This document shows positions 35,226-44,561 of a stretch of DNA of 64,000 nt, piece after piece. The stretch covers positions 1 through 64,000 of the forward strand of contig NZ_FOLO01000024.1 in assembly GCF_900112265.1 (NCBI RefSeq), given 5' to 3'. Position 1 is the first letter of the stretch; every line of letters begins with the position of its first letter. Position numbers and translations under genes: made by a program. The notes beneath the pieces are model-generated. The model was not told the origin of the DNA, did not search any database, and was given only the letters and a program-made list of their open reading frames with translations. This DNA comes from Pseudoalteromonas denitrificans DSM 6059 (lineage in GTDB: Bacteria > Pseudomonadota > Gammaproteobacteria > Enterobacterales > Alteromonadaceae).

Positions 35226-35792
35226 TCAGAGTAATTCTTTTGCTTGAGGTGGAAAATTGCTTAATATGTTGATTACGGTTTCATTAATGACAGTTGTTCT
35301 TTTTTCTGGTTTTTGATTTTTATTTAATCTGCCTTCTTTGGCTCCGCGCCAAATGAGTTGGTTAGAATTTTTATCTACAACATCTATGATCAAAGTGCCG
35401 ACTTCATATTCTCTAACTTGTTTTTCCGTATGAAAACTATTGTTCCATGGACGGTTCCAGTAACTCCATCTAGCGTCATAATGTGTAGAGAAAGTATTAA
35501 TATCCATTTTTTTATCAACTGAAGCATGGTAGTTAATCAAAATGTCTGCTTGTTCTATAGGTACTTGTGTTAGACCTTTATTAATTAAGTCACTATTAAC
35601 GGCTTCTCTAACACGTTTTTCCATAATAGGATTGATTTGATAATTTTTAACATCTTTACTCAAACTTGCATTTTTAACCCAGGCAAAAGTTTTAAAATTA
35701 GAGAAGTCAGTCGATTGGTCATAATCCCAGTCAGGTGTTTTAGCACAAGCAGCCAAAAATAATACGGTTAGGGCAATTAATAGGTTTCTCAT
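35226..35792 (-). CDS. DUF4136 lipoprotein
   Basis: A 188-residue lipoprotein. The signal peptide MRNLLIALTVLFLAAC ends in lipobox LAAC (Cys16). The mature region reads FSNFKTFAWVK, ADILINYHASV and VREYEVGTLIIDVVDKNSNQLIWRG, the typical DUF4136 pattern. No retention signal (Asp at +2) is seen; +2 is Ala, so it is probably sorted to the outer membrane. Function of the family is unknown. Monocistronic. Confidence 0.88.
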   Translation of the reverse strand: MRNLLIALTVLFLAACAKTPDWDYDQSTDFSNFKTFAWVKNASLSKDVKNYQINPIMEKRVREAVNSDLINKGLTQVPIEQADILINYHASVDKKMDINTFSTHYDARWSYWNRPWNNSFHTEKQVREYEVGTLIIDVVDKNSNQLIWRGAKEGRLNKNQKPEKRTTVINETVINILSNFPPQAKELL

Positions 35793-35960
35793 TTTTTACT
35801 CCTTACAATTTTTATCTGTCGAGAACATATCATAAAAACTGAAAAATGTGTTTGAAAATAGTCTATGTATTTTTACATGAACCTAATATGAATTCTTTAT
35901 AGTAAATTAACTTAAGTTATAATTGCTTTCATTTAGTGTAATTTATTTTTAGGAACACCT

Positions 35961-37718
35961 ATCTATCAGTTAAGACATTATCAAAGTGAAGCAGTACAAA
36001 ATACTGTGGCACATTTCAAACAATCAGATGATGCAGCTGTGATTGTACTGCCAACAGGCGCGGGTAAGAGTTTAGTCATTGCTGAACTTGCACGTATTGC
36101 AAAACGAAAGATTTTAGTACTTGCCCATGTAAAAGAGCTGGTGGAACAAAATAGTGAAAAATATAAAAGTTATGGCTTAGAAGCGAGTATTTTTTCTGCG
36201 GGTTTGAAACAAAAATCTTTAAAATATCAAGTGACATTTGCCAGCATTCAATCAATCGCAAAAAGTTTAGATAAACTCGATGAGGCTTATTCTTTGGTAA
36301 TTATTGATGAATGCCATCGCGTTAATTTAGAAAAAACCTCTCAATATGCACAAGTTATTAAACAATTAAAGCAACATAATACGTCATTAAAAGTACTCGG
36401 ATTGACAGCAACACCTTATAGGATGGGGAGTGGATGGATTTACCATGAACATTACCATGGCTTTGTAAGAGGTAGTGAAGATTCAGTATTTAAAAAGTGT
36501 ATTTATGAATTACCGCTCAGATATATGATCAAACATGAATTTTTAACTCCGCCGAATATGCTTGATGCTGCCATAAATCATTATGACTTTTCTGCTATAT
36601 CAACAGATAGCTTTGGACGCTTTGATAATCAAGAAATGAGTCTATTACTGAAAGGTTCACAAAGAGTTACTAAGGCGATTGTAGGGCAAATTATTGAGTT
36701 TGCCCAAACGCGTGAAGGCGTGATGATTTTTGCATCGACCATAGAGCATGCAAAAGAAATACTCAGTTACCTAGGGGATGATGTGAATAATAAGTCTGAA
36801 TTAGTGATAGGTGACACAGATTTAAAAGACAGAGATAGGATCATCAGTGAGTTTAAACAAAAAAAAATAAAGTATTTAGTGAATGTATCAGTATTAACGA
36901 CGGGTTTTGATGCACCTCATGTTGATTTTATTGCGATTTTACGACCAACGGAGTCTGTAAGTTTATATCAGCAAATTGTAGGGCGGGGATTACGTTTAAG
37001 TGACAATAAAAAAAATTGTTTAGTGGTTGATTATGCCGGAAATGGCTATGATATTTTTTACCCAGAAGTGGGCGATAAAAAGCCCGACTCTGATAGTGAA
37101 CCTGTTCAGGTACTGTGCCCAGGTTGTGGTTTTGCTAATTTATTTTGGGGTAAAACCGACGACTCAGGGAAAGTAATTGAGCATTTTGGACGCAGGTGTA
37201 AAGGCATTTTAGAAGACGATGATATTAAGCATCAGTGTGATTTCAGGTTTAGGTTCAAGCAATGTGACAGTTGTGGCGCTGAAAATGACATTGCAGCCAG
37301 AAGGTGTCATGAATGTGATTGCGCTATTGTTGACCCTGACGACAAACTTAAAGCTGCTCTTAATTTAAAAGACGCGTTAGTCATACGATGTTCGGGCATG
37401 CAATTTGAAGTCACTAGCGTCCATAAGCTTAAAATTACCTATTTTGATGAAGATGGCGCAAGCTGTGATGAAGTTTTTAATTTTGAAAATACAGGTTCTG
37501 TATATTATTTTAATCAGGCATTTGGTAAACGTTTAGCTGGAGGGCAAAAGCCTAAATATCTTAAAACACTTACTGAAGCAGTTGAAAATAAAAACTACTT
37601 TAGAGCGCCTGATTTTGTGATTGCGAGAAAGGCACATAAAAAGAGTCGAGGGGCTTGGCGGATAGCTGAAAAAATATTTGACTATGAAGGCAGTTACAGA
37701 AAAGCGAATCAAGAGTAA
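35961..37718 (+). CDS. radD: RadD/YejH-type superfamily 2 DNA helicase, apparent ATC start
   Basis: A 585-residue protein matching E. coli RadD (586). It carries Q-motif LRHYQ, Walker A PTGAGKS, DECH box (VIIDECHR), motif III GLTATPY, motif VI QQIVGRGLRLS, and a C-terminal Cys-rich zinc region (CPGCGFANLFWGK to CHEC). RadD acts in double-strand break repair with RecA/SSB. The first ATG/GTG/TTG in frame is GTG 36006, which would delete the Q motif. ATC 35961 follows AGGA by six bases and aligns with the E. coli N-terminus, so translation probably begins there. It is convergent with rraB. Confidence 0.88.
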   Translation: MYQLRHYQSEAVQNTVAHFKQSDDAAVIVLPTGAGKSLVIAELARIAKRKILVLAHVKELVEQNSEKYKSYGLEASIFSAGLKQKSLKYQVTFASIQSIAKSLDKLDEAYSLVIIDECHRVNLEKTSQYAQVIKQLKQHNTSLKVLGLTATPYRMGSGWIYHEHYHGFVRGSEDSVFKKCIYELPLRYMIKHEFLTPPNMLDAAINHYDFSAISTDSFGRFDNQEMSLLLKGSQRVTKAIVGQIIEFAQTREGVMIFASTIEHAKEILSYLGDDVNNKSELVIGDTDLKDRDRIISEFKQKKIKYLVNVSVLTTGFDAPHVDFIAILRPTESVSLYQQIVGRGLRLSDNKKNCLVVDYAGNGYDIFYPEVGDKKPDSDSEPVQVLCPGCGFANLFWGKTDDSGKVIEHFGRRCKGILEDDDIKHQCDFRFRFKQCDSCGAENDIAARRCHECDCAIVDPDDKLKAALNLKDALVIRCSGMQFEVTSVHKLKITYFDEDGASCDEVFNFENTGSVYYFNQAFGKRLAGGQKPKYLKTLTEAVENKNYFRAPDFVIARKAHKKSRGAWRIAEKIFDYEGSYRKANQE

Positions 37719-37721
37719 TTT

Positions 37722-37748
37722 GCCTACATTGAATTAATCTTTGTAGGC
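37722..37748. terminator. Possible hairpin between radD and rraB
   Basis: GCCTACA/TGTAGGC with a 13-nt loop, followed on the plus strand by a T-rich but interrupted tract. Weak. Confidence 0.35.
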
Positions 37749-37766
37749 TGATTCTTCTTTTTAAAG

Positions 37767-38108
37767 TTACTCTGAGGCCATTATTCCCCAGCCATCACCG
37801 TAACCATTAAGTGGATTTGCAAAGCTTTCAAAATATTGTTCCATTTGGCCTAATAAAGTATGGTCAGGCACCATTTTAATTGAGGTAATGACTTCCCAAA
37901 CACCTGTATCTGGACACTTTTGCAGTTGTGTTTTTGGTGCTAAATCATCTTTGCCTATTTCAATTTCAAATTTTTCAGCATCTTGCTTTTCTTCGAATAA
38001 GATAAAAAAATCAATGATGTGAAGTTGACTAAGATCGATTCCCGCATTTGCCATATCGGCTAATAACTCACCATTATCATCATTTGGGAATTGTACTTGT
38101 GTATCCAT
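37767..38108 (-). CDS. rraB: RraB-family ribonuclease E inhibitor
   Basis: A 113-residue acidic protein. It has the RraB pattern: an N-terminal ELLADMANAGIDLSQLHIIDFF helix/strand, a central alpha-beta unit and the C-terminal YGDGWGI motif seen as YDGWG in E. coli RraB. It is shorter than the E. coli protein, lacking the long acidic tail. By family knowledge it binds the C-terminal part of RNase E and alters mRNA decay. It is convergent with radD and divergent from tamA. Confidence 0.72.
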   Translation of the reverse strand: MDTQVQFPNDDNGELLADMANAGIDLSQLHIIDFFILFEEKQDAEKFEIEIGKDDLAPKTQLQKCPDTGVWEVITSIKMVPDHTLLGQMEQYFESFANPLNGYGDGWGIMASE

Positions 38109-38294
38109 TTTTGCATGCTCATTATTTCTATTAGGTATATTGTCTTAGAAAAGAAGATAAATAGAAAGCGAAGCTTAGAAAATCGATTAAATTAATACTA
38201 GTAGGGAACTAATTTAATATAATTAATACTAACTAAATATGGTATATTCAAAGGCGTGTTGACGTTTTTATTTTTCATATCAAAAGGATGTATA

Positions 38295-40022
38295 TTGTTG
38301 CGTTTTTCATATTATTTTTTTTTATTTGTTTTATGCGCTTCAGCACAAGCGGTTGAAAAAAAAGTAACAGAATTTAAAGTCTTTGGAATAGAAGGGGCGT
38401 TACTCGAAAATGTGAGTTTTTATTTAGAAAAAGTAAAAAATGAGTCCGCAACAGTTCAGCTAAAACATCACAGTATTGAACAAATTCAAATAAGCTTAGA
38501 GGCATTAGGGTATTACAAATCACAGGTTCAGCTACTTTTTGAGCAAATAGGTGATAGCGGTAATGCTGTTTTAATGTCAATAACGATTGAAAAAGGGCCA
38601 GAAACACGTATTGCTAAGCTTGACTATTTATTTGAAGGTGAAGGCAACAAAGATCAAAACCTTACAGGTATTTTAAATACTTTGCCCCTAAATCAAGGCG
38701 AGGTTATTAATCATGGCTTATATGAAAAATCAAAGTCGATTATAGATAGCCAATTGCTAGAATTGGGCTATTTTGATGCAAAATGGAAAGTAAACCAACT
38801 CGCTATCTCTTTAAAAGAAAACTCTGCATTTGTTAAATTTCAGATTAGCACAGGCGTGCGTTATCACTATGGCCCTATTGTAATCGCTCCCCATACACCT
38901 GCTGCAAAATATATACGCTCTTTAGCAAGGTTTAAAACAGGAGAAAATTATCAGGCAAGTACGATCTCAGAATATAATTTAGACTTAGCCAGCACGCCTT
39001 ATTTTAAAAGTGTCAGAGTTTATGCCGATATCGAACAACGAGAAAATAAACAAGTACCTATCAGAGTTGATGTATTACATAAACCGGCAAATAGCTATGA
39101 TGTTGGTGGTGGGTTTTCAACGGATACCAAACTCAAAGGGCGTTTTAAGTGGACTAAGCCTTGGGTAGGCAGTGATGGACATTATTTTGAAAATAATATT
39201 GTGGCATCTAAAATTGAACAAGAATTTTTATTTTCTTATACCATTCCTGTTGATGATCCTATCGATGATGTTTGGCGTTATGCTTTTGGTTATAAAAGAG
39301 AAAGTAATGATGAGGCAAAAAAATACAGTCGAAAGATCACAACGCAACTTCAAAGGCAATGGTTGACTGAATCTCACTGGGTAAGAACCGCTTTTATTAA
39401 ACATGAAAGAGAGGACTTTGAATTAGCAAGTCAAAAAGATACTACAGAAATGTTGTTACCAGGGATTAGTTACGCAAGAAAACGAAGCCGTGGCGGTACA
39501 ACTCCTTATTGGGGGGATCAACTTTTAGTCTCTTCAGAGATAGGTCTTGAAGATGTATTATCGAGCACAGATCTTTTAAAAGTGCAATTTCAAACCGCTT
39601 TATTACGTACATATAAAAATAATCATTTATTTTATGCCAGAGCAACATTAGGCGCCATTTGGGTAGAAGATATCGTAAATGTACCTGCATCTATGCGATT
39701 TTTTGCGGGTGGCGATCAAAGCATAAGGGGGTTTGCATATGAATCAATATCACCTATTGAAAATGGCGAAAAACTTGGCGGCCGCTATTTAGCAACGGGC
39801 ACTTTGGAATACAACTATCAATTTGCACCTAGTTGGCGAGTTGCGTTATTTGTTGATGGTGGTACAGCTACAAATGACTTTTCTGAAGATATTGAAATAG
39901 GCGCGGGTTTTGGACTTCGCTGGCTTACACCTGTCGGACCTATTAGAGTTGATCATGCTTGGGCTATGACGCGTGAAAATAAAACCACTCGACTCAGTAT
40001 CACAATTGGGCCTGAAATATGA
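38295..40022 (+). CDS. tamA: TamA, outer-membrane Omp85-family translocation subunit
   Basis: A 575-residue Omp85-family protein. A signal peptide (FSYYFFLFVLCASAQA) is followed by POTRA-like repeats (about 20-250) and a C-terminal 16-strand barrel with the lid-lock motif RFFAGGDQSIRGFAYESISP. The final strand ends in TRLSITIGPEI. With TamB it forms a bridge used for outer-membrane protein assembly and lipid transport. Two adjacent in-frame TTG codons (38295, 38298) follow AAAAGGA; I use 38295. An upstream GTG (38256) lacks a ribosome-binding site. It overlaps tamB by four bases (ATGA). Confidence 0.93.
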   Translation: MLRFSYYFFLFVLCASAQAVEKKVTEFKVFGIEGALLENVSFYLEKVKNESATVQLKHHSIEQIQISLEALGYYKSQVQLLFEQIGDSGNAVLMSITIEKGPETRIAKLDYLFEGEGNKDQNLTGILNTLPLNQGEVINHGLYEKSKSIIDSQLLELGYFDAKWKVNQLAISLKENSAFVKFQISTGVRYHYGPIVIAPHTPAAKYIRSLARFKTGENYQASTISEYNLDLASTPYFKSVRVYADIEQRENKQVPIRVDVLHKPANSYDVGGGFSTDTKLKGRFKWTKPWVGSDGHYFENNIVASKIEQEFLFSYTIPVDDPIDDVWRYAFGYKRESNDEAKKYSRKITTQLQRQWLTESHWVRTAFIKHEREDFELASQKDTTEMLLPGISYARKRSRGGTTPYWGDQLLVSSEIGLEDVLSSTDLLKVQFQTALLRTYKNNHLFYARATLGAIWVEDIVNVPASMRFFAGGDQSIRGFAYESISPIENGEKLGGRYLATGTLEYNYQFAPSWRVALFVDGGTATNDFSEDIEIGAGFGLRWLTPVGPIRVDHAWAMTRENKTTRLSITIGPEI

Positions 40023-43000
40023 CATCAATAAAAGAATCGCCTGCAAACAATGATTTTAAAGGAAAGAAAAAATCTGTACTTAAAATAACATATCAGTATT
40101 TTTATCGCAGTATAGTAGCGATTCTAACGATTTTATTTTGTCTTGTTTTCACAGAGCCCGGTAATAAATTTATTGCGTTTTCAGTTAACTATTTTGTACC
40201 AAATGTAACAGTTAAATTAGAGGAAGGGCGTTTTTTATATCAGGATCCCTTTTCGATATCCTTTGATAATAGTCGTGTTAAGTTAGAGGCTGACAATTTA
40301 ACACTGAAGTTAAATATTTGGCAATGCTTAGTCGCTTACTCACAAAATACGGATGCAGTGTGTTTAGAGAATATGTCATTTGAAAAAGCCTTTGTAGCGT
40401 ATGAAAATAGTAAAGTTAAAATTAATAAACTGAACTTTAGATTAAGTTTAATGAAAGGAATTTCAAGTCCAAGTTTAAATTTTAATCATATACGCATCAA
40501 TAATATATTAATTAATCAACTTTCTAATAAAACTGAAAAACACTCTTATTCTACTTTAATATTCGAACCTATTAGTGATATTTTGTTAAAAACCCCAATC
40601 GATATTAAATTAACGCGTTTTAGTTTAAATCAATTGGAGATTATTCAAAATACATCTGAACATCTTGTAAACAATATTGAATTACAATCCAGCTTTATTT
40701 CAAATAAGCTGACTTTACAACAACTTGATTTAAGCTATCAAGATATACAAATAAAGGCCGAAGGTAACCTTAAATTTATTCATAATAATCCCATACATTT
40801 TAACATTCAGTTAGAAAAGGGTTCTAAAAAAACTAACTTATACTCCTTGGAAGCAAAGGTATTGGGCGATTTTTCAAATTTAAAGATAGATTTAAAAACA
40901 AATGGAAAATATTCGTCTAAACACGATGCTAGATTAAATTTAAAACAACAAAATTACCCTTTTAGTTTGCAGACAGAAATTGAAAACTGGCAATATCATA
41001 TTGATGATAAAGTGATTAAATTAATCGATTTAGGGCTATTTGTAGAGGGCTCTCTTAAAGCTTATAATATTAATTTAATGAGCCAGCAGGGGATTAATGC
41101 ATTTCCTCTTATAGACTTAAATCTGACAGGGAAGGGAGATTTATCTCAATTTACCTTTGATAAATTACGTATTAATACTGCAAAAAGTGACGTCAGTTTG
41201 AAGGGAAGTATTGAATTTGAAGATCAATTTGTTGCAAACTTGACTGGAGAAATAAATAAATTAAATCTCCATGATTTTATGGCTGATTATAACAGTGAAT
41301 TATCGGGAGCCTTTTCAACACACTTTAAACAAAATAATGAAAAGTGGCTTTTATCTGTAGAGCAATTTGATTTAGGTGGTGTTTTTTCAGTATCTGAAGG
41401 ACAAGATATACATCTTAATTTAGTGAGTCAGTTTTTATTTGACGAAAAAGGTAATGCAGAGATAAACAGGATTAGTTTACAAAGCGGAGTGAATTATTTA
41501 TCTCTAGCTGGAAATATAGATGACAACTGGCAGCTTGCCGGAAAACTAAGTTTAACGCAAGCAAGTCAAATTTCATCTGAGCTATCGGGTATTGGTTTAG
41601 GGAGTATTAAAATATCAGGTCAAAGATTAAAACCTGAAATAAACTGGTTATTTGATTTTAAAGACATCATTTATCAAAATACAAAAGTAAAACAGGCTCA
41701 GTTACAAGGTTTAGTATCATTAAGAGATGACTTTGAAAATAAAATATCCTTGTTTTTAGAAAATGCTGAGTTTAAAGGTAAAGAAATTAAAACATTAGCC
41801 CTTAATGCTTTTGGTAATAAAAACAAACACCATGCTGATTTTAATGTGAACTCTGATTGGGGAAACTCTTATTTTGAGCTCAATGGCGTGATTAAAAATG
41901 ATCTTTGGACATCGAAAGTGTCAAATTTATTACTTTCTGATAATACCATTACTTTTAAACCTTTATCAGATATTGATTTGCAAATTGATTTACACAAACA
42001 ATCGGCTCAGTTACAGCCGCATTGCTGGCAATCACTTGATTCTCAATTTTGTATTGATGAGTTTGATATCAGTGAAAAAAATGGTGAGGTTCAAATAGAT
42101 TTAAATCAATTTGACTTAAAAACGATAGCACACTTATTACCCGAAAGTTTAATGTTAAAAGGTCAGGTTTTGGGTGAGTTTCATGCTAATTGGCAACAAG
42201 GTAAACTAAAAGCTATCACAACTGTGCTGGATTCAAAGTTAATTGAAATTGCGCTTCAGCAAGATGAAAAACACTTTAAATTACCTATAAATAACATTCA
42301 TCTTTCTCTTGATGGAGATACACAAAAGGCTAATATTAGTACACTTCTTTCTTCCGAATTGTTTGGTAAGTTTGAAAGTAAATTAATTATTTCTGATATT
42401 TTAGAGCAAAGGTTTCTTGATGGCTTTATAAAGTTGGATGGCTTTAAACTAGATAAATTTAAACCTTTTATTCAAAAGCTAGATACATTAGCTGGAGATG
42501 TACAAGGTGATATTAATATCGCAGGATCTTTATTACATCCTTTATTATCTGGAGATTTAGTAGCAGAGCATATTGCTTTATCTGGGGTTGATATTCCAGT
42601 TTCAATTACAAATTCGAATTTAGCTATTGCTTTTGAAGAGCAAAAATTAAATATGCAAGCAGATATATTTGATGATCAACAGGGCAAAGCAAAACTGACC
42701 GGTACATTAAATTGGAAGCCATCTCTCATTGAAGGGAAGTTAAATATTATAGGGAAAGATTTTAACCTTACTCCTGAAAAAGGTATTAAGTTAAAGTTAG
42801 ATCCCGCCTTAGAGCTCATTATCTCAAACAATCAATTAGATATTATAGGCAAAGTATCTGTGCCGTATGGGCGCATAGAAATTGCTGACTTGCCCAAAGG
42901 TGCGGTGAGAATAACAGATGATCAAGTGATTTTAGAGCATAAAAAAATTAAAAAAGACCCTAAAATTAACTATGCATTAGATCTGGCTATTGCTATTAAA

Positions 43001-43684
43001 GAAGATGTGAAAATTGACTCGTTTGGATTAACTTCTGAATTGTCAGGTAACATGTTTTTGAAAAAAGCACATAAAGGTCCTTTGTTAGCCACTGGCTCCG
43101 TTGACTTAATTGATGGCGTATATCAATCTTTTGGTCAGGAACTTCAAATTCAGACTGGTCAAGTTGGTTTTAGTGGTGCAATAGATAAACCTTATTTAAA
43201 TATAAAAGCGATCCGTGATCCAGATAAAACAGCTGATGAAGTGATTGCTGGTGTCAGACTTACAGGTAATATAGATAAACCTAAATTAGACATTTTTTCA
43301 GAACCTACTCAAGATCAAGCACAGGCATTATCGTATTTATTAAATGGTCAGCCATTAGGGGAGGACAATAATTCCAATAGTAGTTTATTAACGCAACTAT
43401 TACTTTCAAAAAGTTTATCTCGAAGTGAAAGCTTAGTGAGTAAAATTGGGTCTAAACTTGGAATTAAGGATATTTCATTAGGATCAACTGGCTCTGGTGA
43501 TGATACGAAAGTTGAAATATCGGGGTATTTATTACCTGGTGTGCAAGTAAGATATAGTGTTGGGGTATTTGATCCTTTTACAGAAGTTGTTATACGTTAT
43601 CAACTTTTACCTCAGCTTTATATTGAGGCCATAAATGGAGTTTATAAGTCTTTAGATATTTTATATAAATTTGATTGGGATTAA
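40019..43684 (+). CDS. tamB: TamB, inner-membrane-anchored AsmA-like translocation subunit
   Basis: A 1221-residue protein. One N-terminal membrane segment (SIVAILTILFCLVFTEPG) anchors a very long beta-taco region made of AsmA/VPS13-like repeats spanning the periplasm. The conserved C-terminal DUF490 region holds PYGRIEIADLPKGAV and PTQDQAQALSYLLNGQPLGE. Family proteins move phospholipids between membranes and assist autotransporter assembly with TamA. It is translationally coupled to tamA by a four-base overlap. Confidence 0.95.
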   Translation: MTSIKESPANNDFKGKKKSVLKITYQYFYRSIVAILTILFCLVFTEPGNKFIAFSVNYFVPNVTVKLEEGRFLYQDPFSISFDNSRVKLEADNLTLKLNIWQCLVAYSQNTDAVCLENMSFEKAFVAYENSKVKINKLNFRLSLMKGISSPSLNFNHIRINNILINQLSNKTEKHSYSTLIFEPISDILLKTPIDIKLTRFSLNQLEIIQNTSEHLVNNIELQSSFISNKLTLQQLDLSYQDIQIKAEGNLKFIHNNPIHFNIQLEKGSKKTNLYSLEAKVLGDFSNLKIDLKTNGKYSSKHDARLNLKQQNYPFSLQTEIENWQYHIDDKVIKLIDLGLFVEGSLKAYNINLMSQQGINAFPLIDLNLTGKGDLSQFTFDKLRINTAKSDVSLKGSIEFEDQFVANLTGEINKLNLHDFMADYNSELSGAFSTHFKQNNEKWLLSVEQFDLGGVFSVSEGQDIHLNLVSQFLFDEKGNAEINRISLQSGVNYLSLAGNIDDNWQLAGKLSLTQASQISSELSGIGLGSIKISGQRLKPEINWLFDFKDIIYQNTKVKQAQLQGLVSLRDDFENKISLFLENAEFKGKEIKTLALNAFGNKNKHHADFNVNSDWGNSYFELNGVIKNDLWTSKVSNLLLSDNTITFKPLSDIDLQIDLHKQSAQLQPHCWQSLDSQFCIDEFDISEKNGEVQIDLNQFDLKTIAHLLPESLMLKGQVLGEFHANWQQGKLKAITTVLDSKLIEIALQQDEKHFKLPINNIHLSLDGDTQKANISTLLSSELFGKFESKLIISDILEQRFLDGFIKLDGFKLDKFKPFIQKLDTLAGDVQGDINIAGSLLHPLLSGDLVAEHIALSGVDIPVSITNSNLAIAFEEQKLNMQADIFDDQQGKAKLTGTLNWKPSLIEGKLNIIGKDFNLTPEKGIKLKLDPALELIISNNQLDIIGKVSVPYGRIEIADLPKGAVRITDDQVILEHKKIKKDPKINYALDLAIAIKEDVKIDSFGLTSELSGNMFLKKAHKGPLLATGSVDLIDGVYQSFGQELQIQTGQVGFSGAIDKPYLNIKAIRDPDKTADEVIAGVRLTGNIDKPKLDIFSEPTQDQAQALSYLLNGQPLGEDNNSNSSLLTQLLLSKSLSRSESLVSKIGSKLGIKDISLGSTGSGDDTKVEISGYLLPGVQVRYSVGVFDPFTEVVIRYQLLPQLYIEAINGVYKSLDILYKFDWD

Positions 43685-43687
43685 ATT

Positions 43688-44509
43688 ATGAAATTTATTT
43701 TGGTCAATTTATTGATTTTAATTAGCTGTAGTTTAAGCGCAGCTGAGAATTTTTTACAAATTCGATATCCAGGCCCTGCTAATGATTATGTAACTGAACT
43801 TATTTTATTAGCATTAGAGAAATCAGGTCATGCTTTTAAAAGCACGCCCGTATTAAATTTACCAAGTCAAAAACGTGTGTTTTTTATGTTAGGTAAAAAT
43901 AAAGAGCTAGACCTGATTTGGACGGTTACAAGTGTTGAGCGGGAAAAACAAGCTTTAGCGATTAAAATTCCCATAGATAAAGGTTTGCTCGGCTATCGCA
44001 TTGCTTTGATAAAAAAAGAAAATCCTGATTTATTTAAGCATGCAAAATTTACATCCGACTTAAGAAAAACACTTTTTGGTTTAGGATTTGATTGGCCTGA
44101 CTTAGAAATTTTCAGAAAAAACGATATTCCATCTTTAAGTTTTCATAAAAACTCTCAGCAAGTTAATATGCTGAAAAATAAACGGTTTGATGCCATTCCT
44201 ATGGGGTTACTGGAAGTAAATGATTCGCTTATAGAGAAAGGGCTTGTTTATGATCAACATATGGTGATGTATTATCCATCAGCAGTGTACTTTTTTGTTG
44301 ATAAAAATAATTTAAAACTTTATGAAGCACTAAAAGAAGGGTTAAAGACGGCGTTAAAAGATGGCAGTTGGCAAATTTTATTTGATAAACACTTTGCAAA
44401 AACAATTGAAAGAGTTCAGCTAAAAAAACGGACTTTAATTCGATTAAAAAATCCATTACTCCCTCGAACTGCACCAACTGATATTCCAGAATATTGGTAT
44501 GAACAATAA
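43688..44509 (+). CDS. Periplasmic solute-binding-like protein downstream of tamB
   Basis: A 273-residue exported protein with signal peptide MKFILVNLLILISCSLSAAE. The fold resembles family 3 solute-binding proteins (AENFLQIRYPGPANDYVTELILLALEKSG; RFDAIPMGLLEVNDSL; LKEGLKTALKDGSWQILFDKHF), but the usual ligand residues are not obvious. It starts three bases after the tamB stop, so it is co-transcribed with tamAB. No transporter genes accompany it. A sensory or chaperone role is possible; ligand unknown. Confidence 0.7.
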   Translation: MKFILVNLLILISCSLSAAENFLQIRYPGPANDYVTELILLALEKSGHAFKSTPVLNLPSQKRVFFMLGKNKELDLIWTVTSVEREKQALAIKIPIDKGLLGYRIALIKKENPDLFKHAKFTSDLRKTLFGLGFDWPDLEIFRKNDIPSLSFHKNSQQVNMLKNKRFDAIPMGLLEVNDSLIEKGLVYDQHMVMYYPSAVYFFVDKNNLKLYEALKEGLKTALKDGSWQILFDKHFAKTIERVQLKKRTLIRLKNPLLPRTAPTDIPEYWYEQ

Positions 44510-44561
44510 TGAAGATTTCAGTACACTAGAAAATAATACAACAATAAAAATAAGGTTCAGG

